Assembly: GCA_030015575.1 (NCBI GenBank)
Contig: JASDDO010000026.1
Location: 27,978,079 to 28,042,078 of the forward strand
Direction: 5' to 3'
Source of the DNA: Agapanthus africanus
Taxonomy: Eukaryota > Streptophyta > Magnoliopsida > Asparagales > Amaryllidaceae
DNA length: 64,000 bases
The first letter of the stretch is position 1; each line of letters begins with the position of its first letter. The notes under the pieces are model-generated. The model did no database searches. It worked only from the letters and a program-made list of their open reading frames with translations, and was not told where the DNA came from. The position numbers and the translations under genes are program-made. Positions 12,216 through 23,369 of this stretch are shown here, in pieces.

Positions 12216-14578
12216 CCTTTCACTGCCTTGAGAGGTTGATACGTTATCGAGAACTCCATCAAGAGTAGGGCCCATTTAGCGAGTCGCCCTGTCAATATGG
12301 CCTTTGACATTAAATATTTAAGAGGGTCCACCTTCGAAATGAGACGGACCTCATGCGCTAACGCATAGTGCCTGAGCTTTGTTATCGCGAAGATCAACGC
12401 CAGGCAGTGTTTTTCAATGGGAGAGTAGTTGCTTTCTGCCCCCAGAAGAACTCGACTCAAGTAATAGAGAGCTCTTTCTTTCCCCTGATCATTCTCTTGC
12501 GCCCATAATACGCCTAAAGAACCTTCGAGGGCGGTTGTATAAAGAATGAGAGGCTTTCCCTTAACCGGAGCAGCCAACACTGGCGGGTTCTGCAGGTACT
12601 GTTTAATTTCGTCCAGCGCGTCCTGGAATTTTTGATCCCATACGAATGGAGTTCCCTTCTTCATCAGGTGGCTGTAAGGATGGCACTTGCCTAAAAGATT
12701 GGCTATAAATCGCCGTATGTATGTGAGCTTCCCTTGGAGAGACCGCAACCGTTTGAGGGTTCTCGGCGGAGGCATTTCCATGATCGCCTTGATCTTAGAC
12801 GGATCTATTTCAATACCTCGGTGCCGGACGATGAATACCAGGAATTTGCCCGAGGAAACTCCGAATGCACACTTGAGCGGGTTCATCTTCAAGTTGTATT
12901 GTCGAAGGCGTCGAAATACGGTCTTTAGATGCTCGAGATGATCCTCGTATGATTTGCTCTTAACCACGAGATCGTCGATATAACATTCGACGATTTCATG
13001 TATAAGGTCATCGAAGATCTTCGTCATGGCCCTTTGATAGGTGACACCGGCGTTCTTTAGACCGAAGGGCATTACCTTGTAACAAAATATTCCCAAAGGG
13101 GTCCGGAAAGCGGTATGCTTCTGGTCTTCAGAATCCATCTTTATCTGATTATACCCTGATGAGCCGTCCATGAAGGAGAAAACCTTATGAGTGGACGTAT
13201 TGTCTATCATCAGTTCGGTGACTGGCACCGGGAAATCATCCTTCGGGCAGGCTTTATTGAGATCCCGAAAGTCTACGCATATACGCACCGTCCCATTTTT
13301 CTTCATTACCGGGACGATGTTGGCGATCCATTCAGGATATTGAACCTCCTGGATAAAGCCAGAGTCGATTAGCTTCTTGACCTCGGCATTGATGCTCGTC
13401 TCAAGCTCGAGCCGCATTCTCCTTGGCGCCTGTTTTACTGGCTTGACGTCTGGGGATATCGCCAATTTGTGCACAGCAATTTCTGGATCTAGTCCCAGCA
13501 TTTCGGAATAGTGCCATGCGAAGCAATCTTTATGCTGTACAAGGACGTCTTTTAACGCAGCCACCCTTTCTTTAGATAGCAGCTCACTGACAAATGTCGA
13601 TCGCGGATCATTCTCCGTCCCCGACTCAATTTTCTTGAGGTTATCTGCAGTGGTATGTATTCCATCCCCCAGTTCTTTTGGAGCTGGCGGAAATTCTGAG
13701 ATCACCTCATCATTGCTGTTTTCTAAGCACCAAGGAAGGATGTCCATGTTTTCAAGCTCTTCTTTTAATATTATTATCATGTGACAAGTGCGAATCTGCT
13801 TCCAATCCCAATGTGGAGTTGGTTCTGTTCTCGTGGCTTTGGGTTCGTGCTTCTGTGGCGGCGTTATCCTCCAGTTGTCAGACAGAGCGAACTTGCCAAG
13901 CTGATACTGATCTTCGACCCAATTCTTGAAGGTGAAGCAGTCTTCGAGAGGATGCCCTATTACTCGATGGTAAGAGCAATAATTTGGGTCAGAGACTTCG
14001 TCTGCTTGTTCGGGGTTCTTGGATTCCGGCAGTGTAAGCATTTGATGCTTTAGAGCAAGATCAAATATCTTCTTCGTCTTGTCCCGAGGAAATGAGTACG
14101 CTCGACCCATTTTCTTCATGAGGGATAGATCAATAACGCTCGACTCCCATTTGCGTGGCTTCTTAGCCCCACTTTGTTGCTGTTGAGCGCCCTTTTGGCC
14201 TTTCGATTTGTTTCTGCCTCTACGTCGAGCCTTTTTTATAACAGGTTGACAGGGGGCGGCACTTTCATCTTTGACGGTCTGTTGAAGGAGGCGTTGCGTT
14301 TTGGCTTTCTCGTAGATTGCCATTTCACGATTGTGATCATCTCGGACTTTTTGACCAGCTTCTCTTATAAGCCTGTCCATTTGTTGTTCGAACGACGGAC
14401 TGGGCACTTTTGCATCAGGAACTTTTACTGGTTCAGGATTAATGTCTTCCCATTGAGCATCCGCTTCTTCATCAAAGCCATACACGACGTAGCAGCCGTG
14501 TAGCAGCTCTCGTTTCTTGGAGCGAATGTATCCGAGCCCAATTGTCTCCATCCTCCCACTGGGCAGCTTGTGCTGAGT
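12216..14578 (-). pseudogene. Tat pol: zinc-knuckle module, reverse transcriptase, RNase H
   Basis: In element order it carries a module also found near 17.2 kb (MGRAYSFPRDKT ... YCSYHRVIGHPLEDC), then RT (ICVDFRDLNKACPKDDFP, FMDGSSGYNQIKM, MPFGLKNAGVTYQRAM, catalytic YIDD at 12971-12982), then RNase H ending LKAVKGQ exactly at the Athila TSD. Immediately upstream a TGA at 14579-14581 interrupts the frame. A variant residue appears in RNase H (YTTALEGSLG, where an S/D-type active-site residue would be usual), consistent with decay or divergence. The reading frame is the same as in the next three upstream segments, so no frameshift separates them. Confidence 0.88.
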
Positions 14579-16189
14579 TCAGGGGACGTTCCAGACTTTG
14601 TCATAGAACTTGGCCTTTCGAACGGTCTGTTTGAAAGGTATCCCTTGGCGCTTCAACAGCCTCTTCAAACCTTCCGTATAATATCTGGGTAGACGGATGG
14701 GTTGAAGCCTGTCCAGCGTAGGATCCGCGCCATGCCAGATTTCTTTCTCCACTCTGGTTTCTTCAGAGCGGTAGAATAGAATTGCTTTTTCGCATTCTCG
14801 TCTGGGAGGGATATAGAACGTCTGCAGCTCTTCTACATTGTAAATATCAAGTGCATCCAGTTCTTTATAATGTCTAAGCGGCACCATGGCGACTTGCAGA
14901 CTTTGCTCTTCGTCAGCGGGAGCTCGTATTGAAGGTCGAGCAGAGAATACATCATGGACTTCATCCTCCGAATCACTACCAAAGATCAACGTAGGAGCGG
15001 ATGGTCCCGGCTTGGTGTATTGGGGCGGACCCGAATAAACTATCTCCTCCTCCTCCTCGGTATCACTGCCGAAGACAGGGATGGTAGCATTAGTTTTGTT
15101 CTCCGGCTTGTGACACCTTTCCGTGTCTTCGAAACTCAGCAAGAATTATTTGGCATCTTCGTATTTACGAACTTCGTTCACGGAAAACGGATTCAGTTCT
15201 CCCGTCACGGTATACTCGAGACCATCCCTAAAATATTTCATATACTGATGCTGTGTAGAAGGGATGATGTTGTACTCGTGTAACCATGGTCGGCCGAGCA
15301 GAGCGTTGTAGCATGTCTTGGCATCTATGACGTGGAATTTAATGTCCGTGACGAGCAGCCCAAAGCGTAGCGTCAGAATCACAGATCCAAGAGTCTTTGA
15401 CGATTGGGAGTCGAACCCGGAGATGGTGATCTTGTCTCGAGCGAGGTGCTGGATGCTCATGCAGATTTCCTTCAACACCCGCACATTAAGGAGATTAACA
15501 GATGATCCGTTATCGATCAGGATTTTGCATATCTTTATATCATGGCAGTATCCTGAGACGTAGAGAGGGCGATTGTGTTCGCACGTCCCAAGGAGAAGGT
15601 CTTCGTCGCCAAAAGTGGCATCTGCCGTGTGCACTTCCTCCAATTCATCCTTCATCTTTTCTTCGGCTAGGAAAGCTTGGAACTGCTCCGGGTCCTGTAG
15701 TGACTTAATCAACGAATCTCTCGCCTCCTTTGATAGTAAAAGGGCATCAAGAATGCTGAGCTGCGATGGTAACTTCCTAAGATGCGCTAAGACGTTGTAA
15801 TCCACCTTATTTTTCTTCGGCGGGTCTTTGGCAGTTAGTTCTTCCATGACTTGGTCATCTAGGGCGATGTCCTCAGAGACCTTTTCTTTCCCTTTATCTC
15901 TTTTGTTTGGGGGTCCGAGATTCTTTTCGGGCAACGTGCGATTACGCAACAGGATATTTTCGCAAATCTTCGGCTCTTCTTCTTTTCCCGAAGTGGACTC
16001 TTTAAAGAGGGGGATAAGCTCCAACTCCTCATCAGAATCGCTCCCGAATGTGAGTAATTGTGATCCTCCGGCGTTGACCATGCGGCAATTGCCGGTGATT
16101 CTGTTAAGCCCTTCGGTCGTACTGTTTTGCTCTCGGCGGGTCTTGCGCTTTTCCCGCTTAAAATGCTGCCGGTGAGCAACATATCCTTA
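14579..16189 (-). pseudogene. Tat pol: aspartic protease region with acidic repeats
   Basis: One frame interrupted by stops at 15146-15148 (TAA) and 14579-14581 (TGA). The protease core is ILIDNGSSVNLLNVRVL followed by LLGRPWLHEYN. On either side lie three short acidic repeats with a shared core (LTFGSDSDEE, VFGSDTEEEEE, IFGSDSEDE), followed by hydrophobic residues. Their role is unknown; the repeated core suggests internal duplication. Protease would cleave the Tat polyprotein. Confidence 0.8.
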
Positions 16190-17200
16190 CTACCATCTAT
16201 CGAAAGCTTTGCACTCCTCAGTGGGGTGCGAAATCTTCCGATGATACAAGCAATAAGAGGGGTGCATTTCCGCTTTACCAGTAATATTTCCTTCGGAGGA
16301 TGGTAGCTTCATGCCTATTGACACCGCTTTAGCAAACCTCTTCCTCATCTTGAATTTGATTTTATCCACAGTGGGCATACTTTGCTCCAACGGGAGTATC
16401 TCAATTCTTTCATCAAGGCGCTGGCGTTTGGCCCTTTCGAATATAAACGCATCGCGCTCCTGATCAGCTTTGCTTTTTAAGAGAGCTTCATTGAGGAATG
16501 CATCGATTACTTCATCCGATGGCCCCAGAATTTTTGGTTCGGGATCTGTCCCCAGCGTTTCAGTACAAGGAGTCTCCTCATCGCCCATGAACAAATGGGA
16601 AATCACATGACAGCTCGCCACGTATTCTTCAGATTCATCCGATGAACTATCCCCCTCATTTTCCTTTTGAAAGACGTGGTCGAGGAACTCTTGGAATGTA
16701 ATGGGGGTCCTTGCCTTCTGGTTATATTCCTCCAGCGCGTCAATTTGTTTTTGCAAGTCCGTGCGCTTGTCGCCAGGCTTCACGGGCTTCTTTGATTTCT
16801 TTTTCTTCTTCTTTGAAGATTTCGACGGCTGGTTATGAATGTTTGGGCCACCTCCATCGATCTTTTGAGTTGGACGAGGCTTCAACATCCCTTCAATGAT
16901 TTGCGGCTCCAACGGGTTCTTCCACTTGATTGCCGGGCATGTTTGAAGATCATTTAGCATCCTCTTCGTCTTGGCTGATAATACAACCTCCCAGGGAGCT
17001 TCTTCAATGACAGAGCATGTTGCCCCCGGCATATTCATTCCCTTAGAGGTGTAGGGCTGCGGTGGATTCACCTTCCATTTGTCGGACAATGCAAACTTGC
17101 CCTGTCGGTACTGGTCATCAAGCCAATTCTTGAAAACGTAGCAATCCTCGATCGGGTGACCCAGTACTCGATGATAAGGACAGTAGTTGGGCTCATTGAC
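16190..17200 (-). pseudogene. Tat gag-pol middle: second zinc-knuckle-like motif
   Basis: Continues the pol frame up to a TAG at 16190-16192. Contains a lysine-rich stretch (about 16.8 kb), an acidic segment (NEGDSSSDESEEY) and a CX2H...HX4C motif (YCLYHRKISHPTEEC) just before the stop. It resembles the motif at 17.2 kb and at 14.0 kb. Such C/H motifs in Tat elements sit at the gag-pol junction and probably bind nucleic acid. Confidence 0.7.
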
Positions 17201-17865
17201 ATCACTTGGTTCGACGGACGTTTTGGATCCGACAAATTTATGAGTCGGTTGCGCAACACCAGCTCGAATAACCTTCTCGTTTTATCTCGGGGAAACAAGT
17301 AAGAACGTCCCATCCTTTCCTCAAGGGGTACGTACGGGCGCATATTATTTTGACGAACGACCGGCTTCGGGTTGTTCGGCTGCTGCTGAGCATTAGCGAC
17401 CACGATCGCTTTCCCCTTTCCCTTCTCATTTTGGGAGTCCGGCTTTGGAAGAGAAGGTTTATGGCCCATTTGATCCATTTGCGCCAGCTTGTCGATTAGT
17501 GACTGGAAGGTGGTCGGCTTGAAGAACATCATAAATTGCGAGATGGTTGCTTGCGGATCGAGAGTTCCCACAAACATCCCCACCGCAGGAGCTTTTTCTA
17601 TGCGCTGCTCCCATTTTGACCATAAATTACGCCACCGTATAGCATATTGGACCCATGTCTCGCCCGGCTTCACCCTGGCATTAATCAATGCCGTTATCGG
17701 GGTACGCTCGCTGGCACTCACGAAACGCTGGGTAAACAGCAGTTCCATCTCAGCAAAGGTCTTGATAGAGTCGTTCGGGAGCTCGGAATACCACTCGAAC
17801 GTTGTATCTGATAAACTACCAACGAACTGGCGGAGCAACAATTTATCATCACCGCCAGTGTTGCC
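17200..17865 (-). pseudogene. Tat gag core (capsid) domain
   Basis: Encodes a typical plant retrotransposon gag domain: FVGSLSDTTFEWYSELP, TFAEMELLFTQRFVS, ARVKPGETWVQYAIRWRNLW. It ends with the MGRSYLFPRDKT module. It is in the same frame as the N-terminal segment but separated from it by a TGA at 17866-17868. Near 17.2 kb the frame shifts inside the first zinc-knuckle motif, whose second half (FALSDKWKVNPPQ type) is found in the pol frame. Confidence 0.85.
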
Positions 17866-19548
17866 TCAAAGCGCCCTGAACTGGGTGACATGATGGTGGG
17901 GATTTCCAGTCCCCTTATACACATGGAATTTTGGTATCGTATAACGTGGCGGGTACTTGATCTGGTCGTACCAGCCCGGATACGGTCGCCCTGTTTTTAC
18001 AACCTGACCCGCTGTTTCCGTCGCTTGATGGACCCAGATCTGCTGAGCTATATATTCGTCCAGGTCGGCTTTGGGGATTGCCTCCTCCTTGGCTGTTGAC
18101 AGAGCCGGAGGAGGATTCGACGTTTCTCCCCTATCATCTTCAAGGATGATCGGGGAATCTTCAGCGGATGGATCCTGTTGAATCATCATGCCCACCATAT
18201 CCTGGAACAGGAGGGCCATTTTCTTTATGCTGGCTGCTTGTTCTGCAGCCTCTTTATCCTTCTTCTCCAATATGCGACGAAGGAACTCAGCGTCAGTTTC
18301 TTGTTCCTGACGTTCATCCGAGGACGTTTCAGGGGTTTCTTTTGGCCCCGTAAGTGCGGCCATAGCGTTCATCATCTCTTGGAGCTTTTGCTGCTGCTCC
18401 TGTGCTTTGGTCATCGATCGCGTGAGTGGTCTATGACCTGTTGATATGCGGCTGTCCTCTTTACCAGACGCCATATAGACGGTATGAACTGCCATACCCC
18501 CAGACCTAGGGCGTTTGGGTTCACCACCTTTGGCATTCATCATCGGCGTTGGCACTTTCTCCGGCCTTCTTCTTTTATGGGCCGTAGAAGTTGAGGGGGC
18601 CGTTGCTTTGGGCACCCAAGCGGTCGTCACCTTTCGTTGCTTGACTGAGGGATTTTCTTCTTGCCGACCTTTCGACTTCTTCTGTTGGCGAGAGGGGTTA
18701 GGATCAATGACAGATTCTCGGACTCGTCGCCATGTCTTATAGATCCTGGAGGACAGCGATTGAGGGGCCTGCTCCGTTTTTTCTGCTTCTATGGAAGTCT
18801 CTACTGGTGGTGGAGATCTTTTGAGCATCGCAGTTGGCGAGTTTCTGCGTACCCTATTCAGTAGCTCGAAGCTGTTCTCGGTGGGAACAGCAGCGTTAAC
18901 TTCCACCGTCGGAGCTAGCGGAGTCATCCCAGAAGGGGAGTTGCCCTTGGCCCTCCTTATCCGGCGCCAGTGGCGTCGTCGGGCGCGACGAGTTGTCGGT
19001 GTTAGCTCAGAGACAGAAACAGCTTCCTCTTGCCCCCTGTTCAGGTGTGGGGCTGTTGCCGGCGTCAGCCTATTAAAGACTGATGTCTTTTGAGCGGCAT
19101 GAGCAAGAGTGGGGGTTGGGACGGTCAATCTTGTAAAGACCGATCTCTTAGCAGGAGAAGCCGCCTTGACGACTTCAGGAGAAGGTTTGGGTACTCCTTT
19201 TGGAATAACCTTTTCTGGGACTGCAAGCTTCATCGTGGGCCCACAGGAGTTTTGGCCCAGTCTGGAGAAGACCGAGGCACTGGTATTGGGCGACCCGTTG
19301 AGAGGAGCCGCAGTAACTGAAAGTCGATCGAAGACCGACTTCTTAGGAGCTTCTTGTACGGGCACGGGGGTGCTGAAGCTTGTTGGCGGAAGCATAGTTC
19401 TGAAAAACAGCCCCGTGGTGGCTTGAGTAATCTGCTCCATGGGCATGGTGAACAAAGAGGCCGCTTGGGGCCCGTAGGTTATGCCCCCAGTTGAGGCCGG
19501 ACGCGAGCTGCAGCTGCAGTTGGAGCACTTCGAACAAGTTGAGGCCAT
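17866..19548 (-). pseudogene. Tat gag N-terminal region with SVFxRL repeats
   Basis: The first ATG in a plausible context is at 19548 (MASTCSKCSNCSCSS); the open frame extends slightly upstream without an ATG. A low-complexity, S/T/P/K-rich region carries four spaced copies of a S-V-F-x-R-L motif (KKSVFDRL, SASVFSRL, KRSVFTRL, KTSVFNRL). Next come basic stretches (RRARRRHWRRIRR), a coiled-coil-like glutamine/glutamate segment, and the entry to the capsid domain (YPPRYTIPKFHVYKGTGNPHHHV). It ends at an in-frame TGA (17866-17868) directly before the capsid core. Confidence 0.75.
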
Positions 19549-19680
19549 CGATTCTTGATTTCTCTTCTGCGCCAAGCAAGAGACCAAATTTTAGTAAACT
19601 TGAAATCCAAAGGCAACCGTTAACAAACCGCGATTGGTTCGCGAAGACGACACACGAAGTGTGGAGTGGAAAGAGGAAAA

Positions 19681-19699
19681 GGTCCCACCGGGCGTGCCA
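19681..19699 (-). other. Primer-binding site of the Tat element
   Basis: Minus-strand TGGCACGCCCGGTGGGACC, five bases (GATTC) after the LTR end. The identical 24-base spacer plus PBS occurs at 22348-22371 in the non-coding element. The priming tRNA is not certain; many Tat elements use tRNA-Arg or tRNA-Lys types. Confidence 0.8.
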
Positions 19700-20439
19700 G
19701 AATCTGTTCCCCTCCGAAAGACGGAGACGACGTGATGACGTCTTGCCTGAGATTCGGGGCAGATGCTATATGGTTTTATCCGTCTACCTCTCCGAAGATG
19801 CCAAGTTGATTTATGGCGCCGTGTATCGAAGGTTTAGACGGATGTGGCCGATGTAGCAGACTTCGTCAGATTCCCCCTCATTTGAGGGGGTTTTGATTGT
19901 GGGGGCGCTCTTCCCTGCAGGCGTAAGCCCCTGCAGTTAATTACGCTACCGCATCGCGGTAGCCACTTTCTCTTTCTCCAGAATTTCACTTCGTTTCGTG
20001 TGTGTTTGTTTTGTTTGTGGTTGCCCGTGGATTGTATACGGAGACTGAGTAATGCCGTCGCCCGTAGGACGTGGATTAGTCCAAATCCGTATTTACTTAG
20101 ATTTGGGTTTGGTGTTTTTAGTTTAAGGATACGTTAGCCGTATTGAGGCTAAGATCAACTTAAACATTCGTTAAGGATACATAGTCCTGTTTGAGACTAA
20201 GATCAACTTAACGTAGTGATCCATTCAATATATGGCCGTCAGGACTCATCACCTCTCTGACGTCGTTGAAGGATTACAACGATAGGTGTCAGAGGAGTTC
20301 AGAGATGTACCCTTGAACCAAAGTCGATTTGGAGTTTTATAGTCCATTTAAATGTTTAAGGATACGTTAGCCGTATTTGGGGCTAAGATCAACTTAAACG
20401 GGACCGTTTAGATCCGGCAAAAGAGCATTTGGAGGCTTT

Positions 20440-20640
20440 ATTGTTCCAGTTTATGGATGTGGTGGTCCATGTTCCAGTTTAGGGACGTGGTGGTCCACCA
20501 TTAGTTTAAGGACGTTTCGGTCCAATATTAGTTTAAGGACGTTTAAGTCCAATATTAGTTTAAGGACGTTTCGGTCCGATATTAGTTTAAGGACGTTTCG
20601 GTCCACGAGTTTAAGGACCCCGCAGTCCGTCTTTGCTGTG
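20440..20640 (-). repeat. Short tandem repeat array in Tat LTR (28-29 bp unit)
   Basis: About seven degenerate units built around a TTTAAGGACGTTTCGGTCC-like core on the plus strand, with GGAC/GTCC arms facing each other. The counterpart in the solo LTR is at about 56095-56265. Read in Tat sense, two units match the 30 bp array of the non-coding element; see the findings. Confidence 0.85.
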
Positions 20641-20655
20641 TGGTCGTCGGGACCC

Positions 20656-20660
20656 GTCAC
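20656..20660. repeat. Target-site duplication GTCAC, left copy
   Basis: Directly before the LTR start TGTTGGGG at 20661 and repeated at 29550-29554 directly after the LTR end CCCTACA. Confidence 0.95.
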
Positions 20661-20978
20661 TGTTGGGGTAAAAATTTACACCCCCGTTGACCGAGTCAAA
20701 GGCAAGGTCAACCCCAAGCAAGGTGGGCCCAAGCCCAGGTCAAGCGGGCCCATACCCAAGTCGAGCCCGCGGCCAGCCTCCTCCATGCCAACAACAAAAA
20801 TCATGTAACAAATAGTTTTTATGTAATTTTTTGTGCATGAATGTAAACAAAGTGGGCACAAAGCCGATATTTTGTAAGCCCATGGCTTATGTGCAAAAAT
20901 GAAATGGCACATGAGCCATGGGATGGCTAAAATGCCATTTTTGAAAAGCCCAAGGGGCTATATGTAAATGTGTAAGCC

Positions 20979-20986
20979 TATAAAAG
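20979..20986 (+). promoter_or_regulatory. TATA box in the 5' LTR
   Basis: TATAAAAG in the context CCTATAAAAGGC; the matching copy in the 3' LTR is at 28181-28188. It predicts transcription start near 21010. Confidence 0.75.
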
Positions 20987-21470
20987 GCAACATGATGATG
21001 AATAAAACATATACTTTTTATTCCCCCAAAAACTAGGGTTCTTTGTGCCTCCTACTCCTTCTCCAAGGTTCCAAAAACCTTCTTCTTTCTTTTGAATTAA
21101 ATCAAGAGTTTAACTCTTCCTTTTTCCAAAATAAATAGTTTTTCACCACAAAACCCACAAAGGGGAACCCAGATCTCCCACCAGATCTCGAAAAGAAGAG
21201 ATTTTTAAAATCTCGCATCTCTTGATCTTCAAGATCCGGCCAAAAGACAAGAAGAAGAAGGAGACCCATCTCTAAAAATCTAACTTTGGACAGATCCAAG
21301 ACTCAAAAGAAAAGCCAAAGATTCCTAGGAGTTTAACTCCTTTCTAGATCTGTTGGAGTTTAACTCCATAAAATTAATTTTCTGTCAGGAGTTTAACTCC
21401 AAAAATCCTTTGGGAGTTCAACTCCCCAACCTAAGGGCTAGACCCCTCCCTTTCTGCGGGTGTTTTCCCG

Positions 21471-21906
21471 CGGTCACGTGCGCCCACGTGACCCCGGGCG
21501 CTGAGGCGCCCAAACGGTCACGTGTGCCCACGTGACCCCGGGCGCTGAGGCGCCCAAACGGTCACGTGCGCCCACGTGACCCCGGGCGCTGAGGCGCCCA
21601 AACGGTCACGTGCGCCCACGTGACCCCGAGCGCTGATGCGCCCAGCGGTCACGTGCGCCCACGTGACCCCGGGCGTTGAGGCGCCCAGCGGTCACGTGCG
21701 CCCACGTGACCCCCGGGCGCTGAGGCGCCCAAAACGGTCACGTGCGCCCACGTGACCCCGGACGCTGAGGCGCCCAAACGGTCACGTGTGCCCACGTGAC
21801 CCCGGGCGCTGAGGCGCCCAAACGGTCACGTGTGCCCACGTGACCCCGGGCGCTGAGGCGCCCTGCGGTCACGTGTGCGCACGTGACCCCGGGCACTACG
21901 CGCCCA
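21471..21906 (+). repeat. Ten-unit double-hairpin array with G-boxes
   Basis: Ten units of about 43 bp. Each has arms GGTCACGTG and CACGTGACC around a 4-base loop, then arms GGGCGC and GCGCCC around TGAG. Most sequence variation between units is in the first loop (CGCC, TGCC, TGCG), the spacer, or single bases of the second stem. The array contains 20 CACGTG cores. The copy in the 3' LTR is at 28673-29108. Confidence 0.93.
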
Positions 21907-22352
21907 TATGCTGTGCACGCGTCTTTAAGACGCTTTTTCCCCATTTTTTTATACACCCCACACTAAATTTGCCTCCCCGATAGAAAAAATTTCTAACGGG
22001 GCGCTGCCCCGCACCCCGCAAGGGGGCCGCTAGCCCCCTTGACCCCCAGCCCGCTATCCGGGTAGCGGGACCCCCGTAAAAACTCTGCGGGGCCCCCGAT
22101 ATTTCCAAAACCCCTTCAAAACACGATACTGCACATTGAGTTCGCATGACCAGTTTAACCCGTTAATCGGAGGTTCCTTCGCTCCAAATGCGAGGGGTAA
22201 TTAACGGCAGCTTAGTCCGCGGTTGCCGGAGATTCGGATCCCCACAATCAATAAACCCCAGCCTACTCTAGGCAGGGGGAATCTGTAATGCGCCTGACAA
22301 GCGCGCGCGTATTCCCATCTCAATGGGGTGACCAAAAACACCCTACAGATTC

Positions 22353-22371
22353 TGGCACGCCCGGTGGGACC
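22353..22371 (+). other. Primer-binding site of the non-coding element
   Basis: TGGCACGCCCGGTGGGACC, five bases after the LTR end, with the spacer GATTC. Identical in sequence and spacing to the Tat site on the minus strand at 19681-19704. Confidence 0.85.
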
Positions 22372-22624
22372 ATCTCTCCTCCCATATTTCGGGTTGAATG
22401 TTCATGCGAACTCAATCAATATACATATCGATTTCCTATACTGAAATAATGTTTCTATTTGCAGGTTAACAATTTCCAATTGCCATATTCGATGCAAGTC
22501 GGTATTTGAACGATTTTTCTTGGCCACAGCTGGGGGCAAGGCCATCAACACTGACAAAGTAATAAGTCATCTCGGGCAAACTCCAGCGGTACCCCCGACA
22601 ACTACCCAATCAGGTATCTTCTCT

Positions 22625-23310
22625 GACCTCTACATCGTTAAACTGGAAACAGCTGACCTCCAAGTCGTTAAACTGGAAACAGATGACCTCCAAGTCGTTA
22701 AACTGGAAACAGATGACCTCCAAGTCGTTAAACTGGAAACAGATGACCTCCAAGTCGTTAAACTGGAAACAACAGACCTCCAAGTCGTTAAAACTGGAAA
22801 CAGATGACCTCCAAGTCGTTAAACTGGAAACAGATGACCTCCAAGTCGTTAAACTGGAAACAGATGACCTCCAAGTCGTTAAACTGGAAACAGATGACCT
22901 CTACGTCGTTAAACTGGAAACAGCTGACCTCCAAGTCGTTAAACTGGAAACAGATGACCTCCAAGTCGTTAAACTGGAAACAGATGACCTCTACGTCTTT
23001 AAACTGGAAACAGATGACCTCTACGTCTTTAAACTGGGAAACAGATGACCTCTACGTCTTTAAACTGGAGAACAGATGACCTCTACGTCTTTAAACTGGA
23101 GAACAGATGACCTCCAAGTCTTTAAACTGGAAACATATGACCTCTACGTCTTTAAACTGGAAACGGATGACCTCTAAGTCTTTAAACTGGAAACGGAGGA
23201 CCACCACGTCATTAAACTGGAAACAATCGACCTCTAAGTCGTTAAACTGGAAACAATCGACCACCATGTCATTAAACTGGGAACAATCGACCTCTAAGTC
23301 GTTAAACTAG
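22625..23310 (+). repeat. 30 bp tandem array A
   Basis: About 23 units of a 30 bp repeat with the core GACCTCCAAGTCGTTAAAC followed by TGGAAACAGAT. Variation is concentrated in the CCAAG/CTACG/CTAAG block and in the base before GACC. Because 30 is a multiple of three, two frames stay open over most of it, giving decapeptide repeats. Single-base insertions near 22790 and 23035 break these frames. Confidence 0.93.
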
Positions 23311-23369
23311 GAATGTAAAAAAAAATGTGTAAATAAAAAAAATGAGTAAATAAAAGAAAAATAAAGAAA

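Larger units (their letters stand above)
20661..22347 (+). repeat. 5' LTR of the non-coding element
   Basis: TGTTGGGG ... CCCTACA. TATA box TATAAAAG at 20979-20986, followed by AATAAA near 21001. Downstream are five GAGTTTAACTC-type palindromes (21105-21425) and a ten-unit hairpin array (21471-21906), both within the transcribed part. Confidence 0.95.

Noticed and set aside
17150-17230. Programmed frameshift at the Tat gag-pol junction
   Set aside because: The frame change falls inside the zinc-knuckle module and splits it, and no slippery site is evident.
13678-19426. Plus-strand open frames over the Tat polyprotein
   Set aside because: Shadows of the minus-strand gag-pol coding sequence.
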